Shown here: piece after piece, positions 1 to 7,408 of the stretch
Position numbering within the stretch: position 1 is the stretch's first letter
Layout of the letters: each line of letters opens with the position of its first letter
Position numbers and translations under genes: made by a program
Source of the DNA: Merdicola sp048393175
GTDB lineage: Bacteria; Bacillota; Clostridia; TANB77; CAG-508
Assembly (NCBI GenBank): GCA_048393175.1
Contig: DBFJJM010000025.1
Span: forward strand, 1 to 31,217
Direction of reading: 5' to 3'
DNA length: 31,217 nucleotides
The notes under the pieces: generated by a model
What the model saw: the letters and a program-made list of their open reading frames with translations, nothing else
What the model was told of the DNA's origin: nothing
Database searches by the model: none

Positions 1-80
1 CCGAAAAAAATGGTTTTTTTTTAATCTGCTTTCTATTTTTGACAACTACATTTTATCACTAACTTTTTTTAGATGCAATC

Positions 81-112
81 TTTTTGAAATCTATTTTTAT
101 CGATTTCAAAAA
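81..112. repeat. Inverted repeat, 11-bp arms, upstream of vanZ
   Basis: TTTTTGAAATC (81-91) and GATTTCAAAAA (102-112) are perfect reverse complements with a 10-nt loop. Neither strand has a T-run after the stem, so it is not a canonical terminator. It may be the remains of a terminator of a gene beyond the left edge, or a binding site. Apart from this repeat I see no gene in 1-147. Confidence 0.5.
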
Positions 113-147
113 TGGATAGTATAACTATTAAAACTTTCTTAAAGCCA

Positions 148-176
148 TTTACTTTCGTTACAATACATAGTATAAA
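148..176 (+). promoter_or_regulatory. Probable sigma-A promoter of the VanZ-family gene
   Basis: TTTACT (148-153), a 17-bp spacer and TATAAA (171-176). Transcription would start near 183. The in-frame ATG at 177 therefore lies at the edge of the -10 box and would not be in the mRNA, which supports the downstream TTG start. Confidence 0.5.
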
Positions 177-209
177 ATGATAAATAGACATGATAAAGGA
201 GGTTTTCTG

Positions 210-752
210 TTGCATAGAATAGAAGCATATATTAGACTAGCACTCATATTTATTGTTATGATAAGCATCTTGTATTTGCCCATTTTATTCCATTTAAAGA
301 AAAAAGGAAAAAGTATCATTAGGCAACTAAGCTATATTGGATTAATTTGCTCAGTATTTCTTATTCTATTTGCTACTATTTTATTTGTACCGATTACATT
401 CCCTCCAGAGGAATATAGTTTAAATATGAAACCCTTTAATTGGATAGGAAATAGCGATAGCTTTCAACAAATAGTAGATGAGAAAGTTCCCAATATCATG
501 TTATTTATACCATTTGGATTTTTCCTACCCATCGTATTAAAAAAGAAAAGAAAATGGTATAAGACAACTCTAATGACATTCGGAATCAGTTTTAGTGTGG
601 AATTGATTCAATATTTTATCGGTCGTTCTTCTGACATCGATGATATGATAACAAATGTGTTAGGAGCTATCATTGGTTATGCATTCTTTAAACTATTTAG
701 TAGTTTCCTAAAGCAAAAGAACTGGTGGAATACATTGCTAGCAAACAACTAA
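210..752 (+). CDS. VanZ-family membrane protein
   Basis: A 180-aa integral membrane protein with about five hydrophobic segments. The family signature is clear: a 'NIMLFIPFGFFLP' segment followed by 'GRSSDIDDMITNVLGAIIGY', matching the conserved VanZ core. VanZ-like proteins are common in Firmicutes; the founding member gives low-level teicoplanin resistance, but the biochemical role is unknown, so resistance should not be assumed here. I chose the TTG start at 210 because AAAGGAGG (195-202) sits 7 nt upstream, whereas the ATG at 177 overlaps the predicted -10 box. The gene stands alone, with its own promoter, and no resistance genes lie next to it. Confidence 0.85.
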   Translation: MHRIEAYIRLALIFIVMISILYLPILFHLKKKGKSIIRQLSYIGLICSVFLILFATILFVPITFPPEEYSLNMKPFNWIGNSDSFQQIVDEKVPNIMLFIPFGFFLPIVLKKKRKWYKTTLMTFGISFSVELIQYFIGRSSDIDDMITNVLGAIIGYAFFKLFSSFLKQKNWWNTLLANN

Positions 753-1056
753 CAAATCACATTTTAGTTCACTTATTCCTAAATAAAGTGCCTTTACTTA
801 CAACTTTATTAATAAAATACGAAATCTTGGGGCTACCTCTTTCAATAATAATTTTTAAGAATTCATTAAAGGCTCCTCACAAAATTTCAAACTAAAATTA
901 CTACTATTTTACTCCTTATACAATAATGAGCTTTGATAAGTTACTGGGTATTTTCCATAAAAATAAACCAAATTTATTAAACTTTTCGCAAAATAAATAG
1001 GAAAAAGCTGTCATCTTGTACAAAAAAGTACAAAATGGCAGCTTTTGCGGATAGGT
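753..1056. other. Intergenic region between convergent genes
   Basis: About 300 AT-rich bases between the VanZ gene (rightward) and a small membrane protein gene (leftward). I see no open reading frame with a ribosome binding site and no RNA gene. The only clear structure is the hairpin at 1002-1046, listed separately. Confidence 0.6.
1002..1046 (-). terminator. Intrinsic terminator of the 53-aa membrane protein gene
   Basis: Two arms, AAAAGCTGTCATCTTGTAC (1003-1021) and GTACAAAATGGCAGCTTTT (1028-1046), pair almost throughout with a 6-nt A-rich loop. On the minus strand the stem is followed by a T-rich stretch (TTTTTCCTATTT). It lies 11 bp beyond the stop codon of the leftward gene. Confidence 0.75.
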
Positions 1057-1218
1057 CTAACTAAAGACTTGGTATGCAAGATAGAGGAAGCCTAGTCCAA
1101 GAGTAATAATTAAACCAGGTAATGGAGGCTCCGCCTCTAGAGCCATCGAATCTCTCACTCCAATAAATAGGAATATTCCTGCTATAATAGTGAGTATAAC
1201 ACCTAATAGTATCCGCAT
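1057..1218 (-). CDS. Small membrane protein of unknown function
   Basis: A 53-aa protein with two hydrophobic segments (about residues 2-19 and 35-52) separated by a short acidic, proline-rich loop 'MALEAEPPLPG'. I do not recognise the family. The start is the ATG at 1218: AAAGGTGG lies 10 nt upstream (a TTG two codons earlier is possible), and a strong promoter at 1255-1283 makes the longer in-frame start at 1296 impossible because it would precede transcription. The gene has its own promoter, ribosome binding site and terminator, which is good evidence that it is real. Confidence 0.65.
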   Translation of the reverse strand: MRILLGVILTIIAGIFLFIGVRDSMALEAEPPLPGLIITLGLGFLYLAYQVFS

Positions 1219-1254
1219 AGCCAATAGACCACCTTTCAATAAAAAAATATAAAC

Positions 1255-1283
1255 AGTATACCACATTGTCATTCTAAAAGCAA
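1255..1283 (-). promoter_or_regulatory. Sigma-A promoter of the 53-aa membrane protein gene
   Basis: Reading the minus strand: TTGCTT (1283-1278), 17-bp spacer, TATACT (1260-1255). Transcription would start near 1248, about 30 nt before the ATG at 1218. Confidence 0.65.
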
Positions 1284-1469
1284 GGTAAGAATTCATCCAA
1301 ATTAGACTAACTTATAGTTTCGTGGACAGTCGTGGATTTTCCACTTGCCCCGCAAAGAATTATATACGAGTAGCTACCTAAAAGCAATATTGACAAAAGT
1401 TAAAATAAAAAAAATATTATATCAAAATACTATTTTACTATTTGTTTCAATTATTTATTTCTTCGTTTT

Positions 1470-4151
1470 TTATTCTACACTTTTTAAAGAATCTATCATA
1501 TTGATTTTCTTTAACGAAAAATACGTTACTAGATTGACAATTGCAGTAAAGAAAAGAGTAATAAGGATACCATAAAGATAAGTAAGTGGAGATACTCTTG
1601 GGTCAAACATTAAAGTATCTAGTTCGCATGTTTTAATAATAAACATATTTAAAATATAGCCACCTACTAATCCTAGCAAAATACCAATGATGGTAAGAAT
1701 AACCGTTTCTCTTGCTACATAGCGATAGACCTCTTTATCATAAAATCCTAATACCTTTATGGTGGCTAATTCTCGTATTCTTTCACTAATATTAACATTG
1801 GATAAATTATATAATACTACAAAGGCAAGTAGTCCTGCTGAAACAATTAAAATCCATACTACAAATGTCATATTGTCCATCACTTCTGCAAATATATTTT
1901 TTGTATTAGAAGTAAAATCCACGCTTGAAACTTCATTATTCTCTAAAATTTGTTTGCCTAGCTCCTCTTCTTGTTGTTCGGTTACATCTTTTGTTTTTGC
2001 AAGTATGGTATTGTATTTTATATCTTCTCCATAAAGTACTTGATAAAGCTCTGGTGTCATATATACATAATGCATTAAGTAATTTGCAGTAATGCCTGTT
2101 ACTTTTACCTTTGCTACTTGTTCTTCTCGGTTTTCTATTAAAATCATATCTCCTATTTTTATATCTAATAATTTTGCCAATTTTTCTGTTATCAAAATTC
2201 CGTCTTCATTCAAAGAGTATGTTTCTTTTGTCTTTCGATTAAATAAATGAATATATTCGTCTATTTTATCTGCTTTTTCTGGCACAATTAATTGAATACT
2301 TTGTGCATTATTTTTCTCTAAAATTTCAATAGATTGCATATTAACTTTCAAAGCACTAGTGACTTTTTCTATCTTTTCTAGCCTTTCTTTTTCTGTTTGA
2401 ATTTCTTCTCTTTTTGCCTCTTCTTTAAAACTAATACTTGCTTGATAAGAAAATACTTCTCCATATTGGGAAGGAATCATATTGCTCACTGCATCACGAA
2501 GTGCAAAACCTGCTACAATTAAAGAAGTACATCCCATGATTCCAACAATTGTCATCAAAAATCTTTTTTTATAACGAAAAATATTACGAACCGTTACTTT
2601 GTGTGTAAACTTTAAGCGAGACCAAATAAAAGGTATTCTTTCTAATAATACTCTTTTTCCTTGTTTGGGTGCTTTCGGTCTCATTAGCATAGCAGGAGTA
2701 GAAGATAACTCCTTCGAGCAAGAAAAAATGGTAGCACCTACTGTACAAGCAAGAGCACATAACATACCAATTCCTAAATAAATCCAATTGAATTCTAAAA
2801 TAATTTCAGGAACCGTGTACATCATAGCATACATATTAAAGATAATCTTAGGTAAGATTAAAAATCCAATGCCTACCCCTATTAATCCTCCTATTACCGT
2901 AGCAGAGGTTGCATAAAGAATATATTTTTTAGCAATTTGAAGTTTGGTATATCCTAGTGCTTTTAATGTTCCAATTTGTGTTCTTTGTTCTTCTACCATT
3001 CTAGTCATAGAAGTTAAACTAATTAGTGCTGCTACTACAAAAAATACTACTGGAAATACTTTTGCAATATTAGAAAGTCTGTCTGTATCTTGACTATAGC
3101 TTACATACCCGATATTACTTTGGCGGTCTAACACATACCAATCTGGTCTTTTTAGCTGGTTTACTTTATCTTTTGCCTCTTGAATTTCATTTTTTGCTTC
3201 TTGTATTTGTTCCTCCGCTTCTTTTTGCTTTTGCTCTAGTTGTTTTTCTCCTTGCTCTAGTTCTTGTTTTGCTTTTTGAATTTCTTCTTTTCCTTCCCTT
3301 AATTGTTGCTTTGCTTTGCCAAATTGGCTTTGTGTTTGCTGCTTTGTTTTAGTAAATTGCTGTTCCTGTTTTGCTAACTCTTGTTTTGCCTGTTGTATTT
3401 TCGTTTCTCCTTGCACTAACCCCATCTGTGCTACCTTTATTTGAGATTCTACTGTTTTTTGCTTTTCTTCTAGATTGCTTTTCTCCATTTTTGCTTGCTT
3501 TATTGCCATTTCAATTTGAGTCGTATCTTGCCCTAAACTTTCTAATTCTTGCTTTTTTTGTTCTAAAGAGGCAATTGTTTCTTCTATTTTAGAAATTCCG
3601 TCTACAAGTTGTTGCAATCCTATTTTAGCTTGTTGTATTTGCTCTTCTATTGCTTTCTTTTGAGAAAAAAAGGTTTCTTCTTGTTTACTTAGTTCTTCTG
3701 CTCCTTGTTTTAATTGCTTTTCCGCTTGCTTGAACTTTTCCTTCGCCTCTTTTTCATTTTGCTCTAGTTCTTTTTCACCTTTTCCTACCTTTTCTTCATT
3801 TTGCTTTAATTGCTTCCTTGCTTGGTCTAACTTTTCTTTTGCCTCTTGTAATTGCTGTTTAGCTTTTTGCTCTTCTTCTTGTAACTGTGTTTGTGCTTCT
3901 TGGATTTCTTCTTTTGCACTTTGTGTTACTTCCTCATAACGTGCTTCTTTTCTCTTATCTGCTATTCCTTCTATCTTTTCTTTTACCTGTTGTATTTTTT
4001 TCTCATACTTTTTAGAAAAGCTATCTTCTTTTCTTGCTGCTTCTACCATAATATCTAACTGTGTATATACATCTGTATTAATTGCACTTTTCGGTACAAA
4101 AAGAAAATATTGTATTTTACCAGAACCGAAGTTTACTACTTCCTCTATCAC
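1470..4151 (-). CDS. FtsX-like ABC permease, main C-terminal part of a frameshifted gene
   Basis: Second and larger piece of one ABC permease gene whose N-terminal piece is the next upstream frame. In order it contains a very long E/K/Q-rich coiled coil (about residues 40-335), the conserved 'RPDWYVLDRQSNIGYVSY' element, a first FtsX domain with three membrane segments and the motif 'MTRMVEEQRTQIGTLKALGY', a fourth segment near residues 530-555, a large external domain, and a second FtsX domain with three C-terminal segments ('IRELATIKVLGFYDKEV'). This is the eight-helix MacB/FtsX-type layout with a coiled-coil stalk, usually about 1,080 residues in one chain. The GTG start at 4151 has no ribosome binding site, and the first seven codons are only the frame overlap; homology begins at 'NFGSGKIQYF'. 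It probably partners the adjacent ATPase. Substrate unknown. Broken gene, or a sequencing error. Confidence 0.85.
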   Translation of the reverse strand: MIEEVVNFGSGKIQYFLFVPKSAINTDVYTQLDIMVEAARKEDSFSKKYEKKIQQVKEKIEGIADKRKEARYEEVTQSAKEEIQEAQTQLQEEEQKAKQQLQEAKEKLDQARKQLKQNEEKVGKGEKELEQNEKEAKEKFKQAEKQLKQGAEELSKQEETFFSQKKAIEEQIQQAKIGLQQLVDGISKIEETIASLEQKKQELESLGQDTTQIEMAIKQAKMEKSNLEEKQKTVESQIKVAQMGLVQGETKIQQAKQELAKQEQQFTKTKQQTQSQFGKAKQQLREGKEEIQKAKQELEQGEKQLEQKQKEAEEQIQEAKNEIQEAKDKVNQLKRPDWYVLDRQSNIGYVSYSQDTDRLSNIAKVFPVVFFVVAALISLTSMTRMVEEQRTQIGTLKALGYTKLQIAKKYILYATSATVIGGLIGVGIGFLILPKIIFNMYAMMYTVPEIILEFNWIYLGIGMLCALACTVGATIFSCSKELSSTPAMLMRPKAPKQGKRVLLERIPFIWSRLKFTHKVTVRNIFRYKKRFLMTIVGIMGCTSLIVAGFALRDAVSNMIPSQYGEVFSYQASISFKEEAKREEIQTEKERLEKIEKVTSALKVNMQSIEILEKNNAQSIQLIVPEKADKIDEYIHLFNRKTKETYSLNEDGILITEKLAKLLDIKIGDMILIENREEQVAKVKVTGITANYLMHYVYMTPELYQVLYGEDIKYNTILAKTKDVTEQQEEELGKQILENNEVSSVDFTSNTKNIFAEVMDNMTFVVWILIVSAGLLAFVVLYNLSNVNISERIRELATIKVLGFYDKEVYRYVARETVILTIIGILLGLVGGYILNMFIIKTCELDTLMFDPRVSPLTYLYGILITLFFTAIVNLVTYFSLKKINMIDSLKSVE

Positions 4152-4680
4152 GCGAAAGATAAAGTGGTGAACGAATGGTTCCTACAATCGTCATTTCTTT
4201 ATTTTTTAAATAAGTAGACTCTGTTTCTTCTTCTAAAATTAATTTATCCCCTATTTTCTGACCTGTTGCTGTTAAATAATCCTGTTCTACCACACATTCT
4301 GTTTCTTCTTGTGGAAGCCTTCCCTCTATTTTCTCTACTTGATTTAGTTGCTCTTGCAAACTATGTACTTTTACAACATACTCTTCTTTTCCTACTTTGT
4401 TAAGAACATCAAAACGGTAGCTTTCTTCTACAATTTTTACGTCTTGTATCTGGGAAATCTGCTCTTTATCTTCCTGTGTTAGTCCTAAAGTAGATAAAAC
4501 TTGGATGTCAAATACCTGCTTTTTATCAAAATATTCATCTACCGTCTTTCTCATATCTGGGCTAGTGGCTTTAATTCCAGCAAAAAAGCCCACACCTAAT
4601 AGTACGATTAAAAGAATCGATAAAAATCTACGATAGGTATTTTTTATTTCTTTTATACTATCTCTTGTGAGCTTTTTCAC
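4117..4680 (-). CDS. FtsX-like ABC permease, N-terminal part of the same frameshifted gene
   Basis: First 187 codons of the permease. It shows a basic cytoplasmic start, one membrane segment ('FLSILLIVLLGVGFFAGIKA', about residues 19-38) and the beginning of the large external domain. The reading frame is correct up to about 'YLSRDRGSS'; after that the frame reads 'KLRFW' and stops. Skipping one A in the AAA (plus-strand TTT, 4132-4134) gives 'RGSSNFGSGKIQYF' and joins this piece seamlessly to the downstream frame. It starts 13 bp after the ATPase stop codon, so the two are translated from one mRNA. Taken alone it would make a single-helix protein with no transport function. Confidence 0.85.
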   Translation of the reverse strand: MKKLTRDSIKEIKNTYRRFLSILLIVLLGVGFFAGIKATSPDMRKTVDEYFDKKQVFDIQVLSTLGLTQEDKEQISQIQDVKIVEESYRFDVLNKVGKEEYVVKVHSLQEQLNQVEKIEGRLPQEETECVVEQDYLTATGQKIGDKLILEEETESTYLKNKEMTIVGTIRSPLYLSRDRGSSKLRFW

Positions 4681-4693
4681 TGTTTCACCTCAT

Positions 4694-5395
4694 TTACCAC
4701 TCAATTTCCTCAATTGGAGTAGGATGTTCGTTTTTCGTACTTTGCTGTGCTACTCCATTTTTAAATAAAATGACTTTATCTGCCATAGGACTAATCGCTC
4801 CATTATGTGTAATAATGATGACTGTCATATTTTCCTTTCTTGCTGTATCTTGTAATAATTTTAAAATTTGTTTTCCTGTATTGTAGTCCAAAGCACCTGT
4901 TGGTTCATCACATAATAGAATTTTTGGGTTTTTAGCAATTGCTCTTGCAATCGCTACTCTTTGCTGTTCTCCTCCAGATAGTTGGGAAGGAAAATTGCCC
5001 ATGCGCTCTTCTAATCCTACTTTTTTTAAAATGGTCTTCGGGTCTAATGGATTTTTGCAAATCTCTGTGGCAAGCTCTACATTTTCTAAAGCAGTTAAAT
5101 TTTGTACTAAGTTATAGAACTGAAACACAAATCCAATGTCTTCTCTTCTATAACTAGTAAGTTGTTTCGAAGTAAACTGGCTAATTTCTTTTCCATCTAC
5201 TAAAATATTACCAGACGTGATTTGGTCCATTCCTCCTAGTAAATTAAGAGCAGTAGTTTTTCCTGCTCCACTAGGACCAACCACCACCACTAATTCACCT
5301 TTTTCAATTGTGAAATTAGTATGATTTAATGCTTTTATCTTTACTTCTCCCATTGTATATTCTTTTATAACATCTCGAAATTCAATATAGGACAT
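4694..5395 (-). CDS. ABC transporter ATP-binding protein (MacB/LolD type)
   Basis: A 233-aa cytoplasmic ATPase, full length for the family. Motifs in order: Walker A 'GPSGAGKTT' (about 41-49), a Q-loop, signature 'LSGGEQQRVAIARA' (about 139-152), Walker B 'ILLCDEPTGALD', and H-loop 'IIITHN'. Sequence and context place it in the MacB/LolD/FtsE group that pairs with FtsX-type permeases, and it lies directly upstream of one. These systems usually drive mechanical work across the membrane (extraction, peptide export or resistance) rather than classical uptake. The gene follows the nucleoside hydrolase by 29 bp with AGGAAGG in the gap, so it may share that operon, although there is no obvious functional link. 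Substrate unknown. Confidence 0.93.
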   Translation of the reverse strand: MSYIEFRDVIKEYTMGEVKIKALNHTNFTIEKGELVVVVGPSGAGKTTALNLLGGMDQITSGNILVDGKEISQFTSKQLTSYRREDIGFVFQFYNLVQNLTALENVELATEICKNPLDPKTILKKVGLEERMGNFPSQLSGGEQQRVAIARAIAKNPKILLCDEPTGALDYNTGKQILKLLQDTARKENMTVIIITHNGAISPMADKVILFKNGVAQQSTKNEHPTPIEEIEW

Positions 5396-5424
5396 AAAGC
5401 GTTCCTTCCTCTTTTTATGATTTT

Positions 5425-6405
5425 TTAATTTTTATTCGCAAATTCATGATTTAATACTAATTTAATATCTTCTTTTTCATTTGGAAATAATGTGTTCAAT
5501 AAGATTTCAAAAAAGCCTTTTGGGTCAATATCTATTCCAATTTTTGCATTACATTTTCCTTCATGCTCTTTTCCATTTCGGTCAATCACCGTTTGTCCTA
5601 CTTTTTCTCCCTCTGTAGTAAGAGTAACATAAGCATCTACCAAATGAAACATAGTTGGCTTGATTAAATACATAATATTAAGAGGGTCATTAATAACAGA
5701 ACCTAAAATTCGAAACTTCTCCCAATGGAAATTGTTATATTGTCTTGTAATATCATGAATAAACTTAGCATAAGGACTATCGATTTGACGTAAAAACTCT
5801 CTTAAATTAGGAGTTAGTACTATTTTTCTTGTTACATCTAATCCTAACATTACAATATTTTGAAATCCTGCTTCAAAAACCACTTTTGCTGCTTCTGGGT
5901 CATTCCAAAAATTAAATTCTGCATAAGGCGTAATATTTCCGCCTTTTTCTGCCCCTCCCATCACAATTAATTCTTTTACATTATTCGCAAACTGTGGGTC
6001 CTTCTGTACTGCTAGAGCAAGATTACTAAGTGGACCAGTTGCCACCATTGTAATTTGTCCTGGATTTTGTCTTACCCTTTTAGTCATATAGGAAATAGCA
6101 TTTTCTTTTTCTGGGGTAATTGCTACTTCTTGATAGTCAATTCCTCCTAATCCATCCTCTCCATGCACCTCTGTTGCATCGTTATTTTTTCTTACAATGG
6201 GTCTATCGGTTCCTTCATATACTTTAATATCTTTTCTTTTACATAAATCTAATACTCGAAAAGTATTTTGGGTAGCATTTTGCAAACTACAATTTCCATT
6301 TACGGTAGTAATTGCTTCTATTTGAATTTCTTTTGTATGAAGTGCTAGCATAATAGCAATCACATCATCAATTCCTGGGTCAGCATCTAAAATAATTCTT
6401 GTCAT
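5425..6405 (-). CDS. Ribonucleoside hydrolase (IunH/Rih family)
   Basis: A 326-aa cytoplasmic enzyme that cleaves the N-glycosidic bond of nucleosides to give free base and ribose. The N-terminal calcium/ribose motif is intact: 'LDADPGIDD' (D7, D9, D13, D14). Other conserved blocks are 'TTVNGN', 'VATGPLSNLA', 'ELIVMGGA', and 'AEFNFWNDPEAA' (about 170-181). The C-terminal motif reads 'VINDPLN' (about 238-244): the metal-binding Asp is present, but the position that is His in the best-studied inosine-uridine hydrolases is Asn. Base preference cannot be predicted. The start codon overlaps the ribokinase stop (TAATG), showing translational coupling. Ribose released here is the substrate of that kinase. 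Confidence 0.93.
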   Translation of the reverse strand: MTRIILDADPGIDDVIAIMLALHTKEIQIEAITTVNGNCSLQNATQNTFRVLDLCKRKDIKVYEGTDRPIVRKNNDATEVHGEDGLGGIDYQEVAITPEKENAISYMTKRVRQNPGQITMVATGPLSNLALAVQKDPQFANNVKELIVMGGAEKGGNITPYAEFNFWNDPEAAKVVFEAGFQNIVMLGLDVTRKIVLTPNLREFLRQIDSPYAKFIHDITRQYNNFHWEKFRILGSVINDPLNIMYLIKPTMFHLVDAYVTLTTEGEKVGQTVIDRNGKEHEGKCNAKIGIDIDPKGFFEILLNTLFPNEKEDIKLVLNHEFANKN

Positions 6406-7331
6406 TAGTATTCATCCTTTCTTTTTATCCATTTTTGTACTTCTTCTAAACTAGGGATAGAAGTTTGTGCCCCTTTTTTAGTAACCACAATAGAAGAAAC
6501 AAGGTGGGCAAATTCAATTGCTTTTTCGAGGGTTTCTCCCCTACTTAAAGCGGTAACTAACGCTCCTGTAAAACTATCTCCTGCAGCAGTGGTATCTACT
6601 ACTGGTAAATTGGCAGCAGAAAAAGTTTTGCAAGTATCTTTTGAAACAAGAACAGAGCCTTTTGCTCCTAATGTTACAATTACATTTTTGACTCCTTTTC
6701 CTACTAAACTTTTTGCTGCTAGTATTACTTGCTCCGTAGTATCTGTTGGCATTTGGGTTATTGTTTTTAGCTCTGTCTCATTTGGTTTTATTATCTCTAT
6801 TTGCTGATATAATTCTTCTGGTAAATTCTGGATAGCAGGTGCTGGGTCTAAAATCACCTTTTTTCCCATTTCTTTTGCCATTTTTATAACATAAGAAACA
6901 ATTGAAAGTGGAATTTCTAATTGCATCACAATAAAAGATGCCTGTTCTATGAAAGAACGGTTTTTTTCAATCCATTTTGTTGCAATTTGATGATTTGCAC
7001 CAGGAATCACTATAATGCTGTTTTCTCCTGTTTTATCAATCTGAATAAAAGCACTACCTGTTGCTACTTCTATTACCTCAATTCCAGAAGTATCTACTCC
7101 TACTTTTTCTAGATTATGAACTAACCTTTCTCCATTATTATCTTTCCCAACTGCTCCTATCATCGAAACATCTGCTTTTAATTTTCCCATTGTATAAGCT
7201 TGATTAGCCCCTTTTCCTCCTGGAATCAAAGAAAACTTTTTCCCTAAAACAGTTTCTCCTGGAACGGGCATTTTGTCTACTTCAATTGCATAATCCATAT
7301 TTAAGCTTCCTATTACCACTATTTTTTCCAT
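6405..7331 (-). CDS. rbsK: Ribokinase (PfkB family)
   Basis: A 308-aa sugar kinase that phosphorylates ribose with ATP to ribose 5-phosphate. The N-terminal signature 'PGGKGANQA' (about 38-46) binds ribose, and the C-terminal signature 'DTTAAGDSFTGAL' (about 246-258) carries the catalytic Asp and the anion hole. 'VTLGAKGSVLV' is the usual nucleotide-binding strand region. Length is typical of ribokinase, and the N-terminus 'IGSLNMDYAIEVDKMPVPGET' is closer to RbsK than to fructokinases. It is the first gene of the leftward cluster, with its own promoter and an AGAAAGGA ribosome binding site. No ribose transporter (RbsABC) is next to it; the coupled nucleoside hydrolase suggests intracellular nucleosides as the ribose source. 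Confidence 0.93.
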   Translation of the reverse strand: MEKIVVIGSLNMDYAIEVDKMPVPGETVLGKKFSLIPGGKGANQAYTMGKLKADVSMIGAVGKDNNGERLVHNLEKVGVDTSGIEVIEVATGSAFIQIDKTGENSIIVIPGANHQIATKWIEKNRSFIEQASFIVMQLEIPLSIVSYVIKMAKEMGKKVILDPAPAIQNLPEELYQQIEIIKPNETELKTITQMPTDTTEQVILAAKSLVGKGVKNVIVTLGAKGSVLVSKDTCKTFSAANLPVVDTTAAGDSFTGALVTALSRGETLEKAIEFAHLVSSIVVTKKGAQTSIPSLEEVQKWIKRKDEY

Positions 7332-7356
7332 CTTCTCTTCCTTTCTGTTGTTTTTT

Positions 7357-7386
7357 ACTATACCATATTGCTAAAATATTTGTAAA
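7357..7386 (-). promoter_or_regulatory. Probable sigma-A promoter of rbsK and the downstream cluster
   Basis: Reading the minus strand: TTTACA (7386-7381), 18-bp spacer, TATAGT (7362-7357), about 26 nt before the rbsK start codon. It lies in the 77-bp gap after uvrC, so the cluster need not depend on uvrC transcription. Confidence 0.55.
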
Positions 7387-7408
7387 TGAATAAAAATTAA
7401 AATTTTCT

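Noticed and set aside
177..209. Upstream ATG extension of the VanZ protein
   Set aside because: The ATG touches the predicted -10 box, while a TTG at 210 has an ideal AAAGGAGG at 7 nt.
1332..1344. Small GC-richer palindrome GTGGATTTTCCAC left of the permease gene
   Set aside because: Only 5-bp arms and no associated gene or T-run; not enough to call a site.
1390..1430. TTGACA followed by TATTAT on the plus strand, considered as a promoter
   Set aside because: The spacer is about 19 bp of nearly pure A and there is no gene on that strand downstream.
1345..1575. 76-codon rightward frame left of the permease gene
   Set aside because: It overlaps the 3' end of the permease gene on the other strand, has no ribosome site, and its hydrophobic translation is what AT-rich antisense DNA gives.
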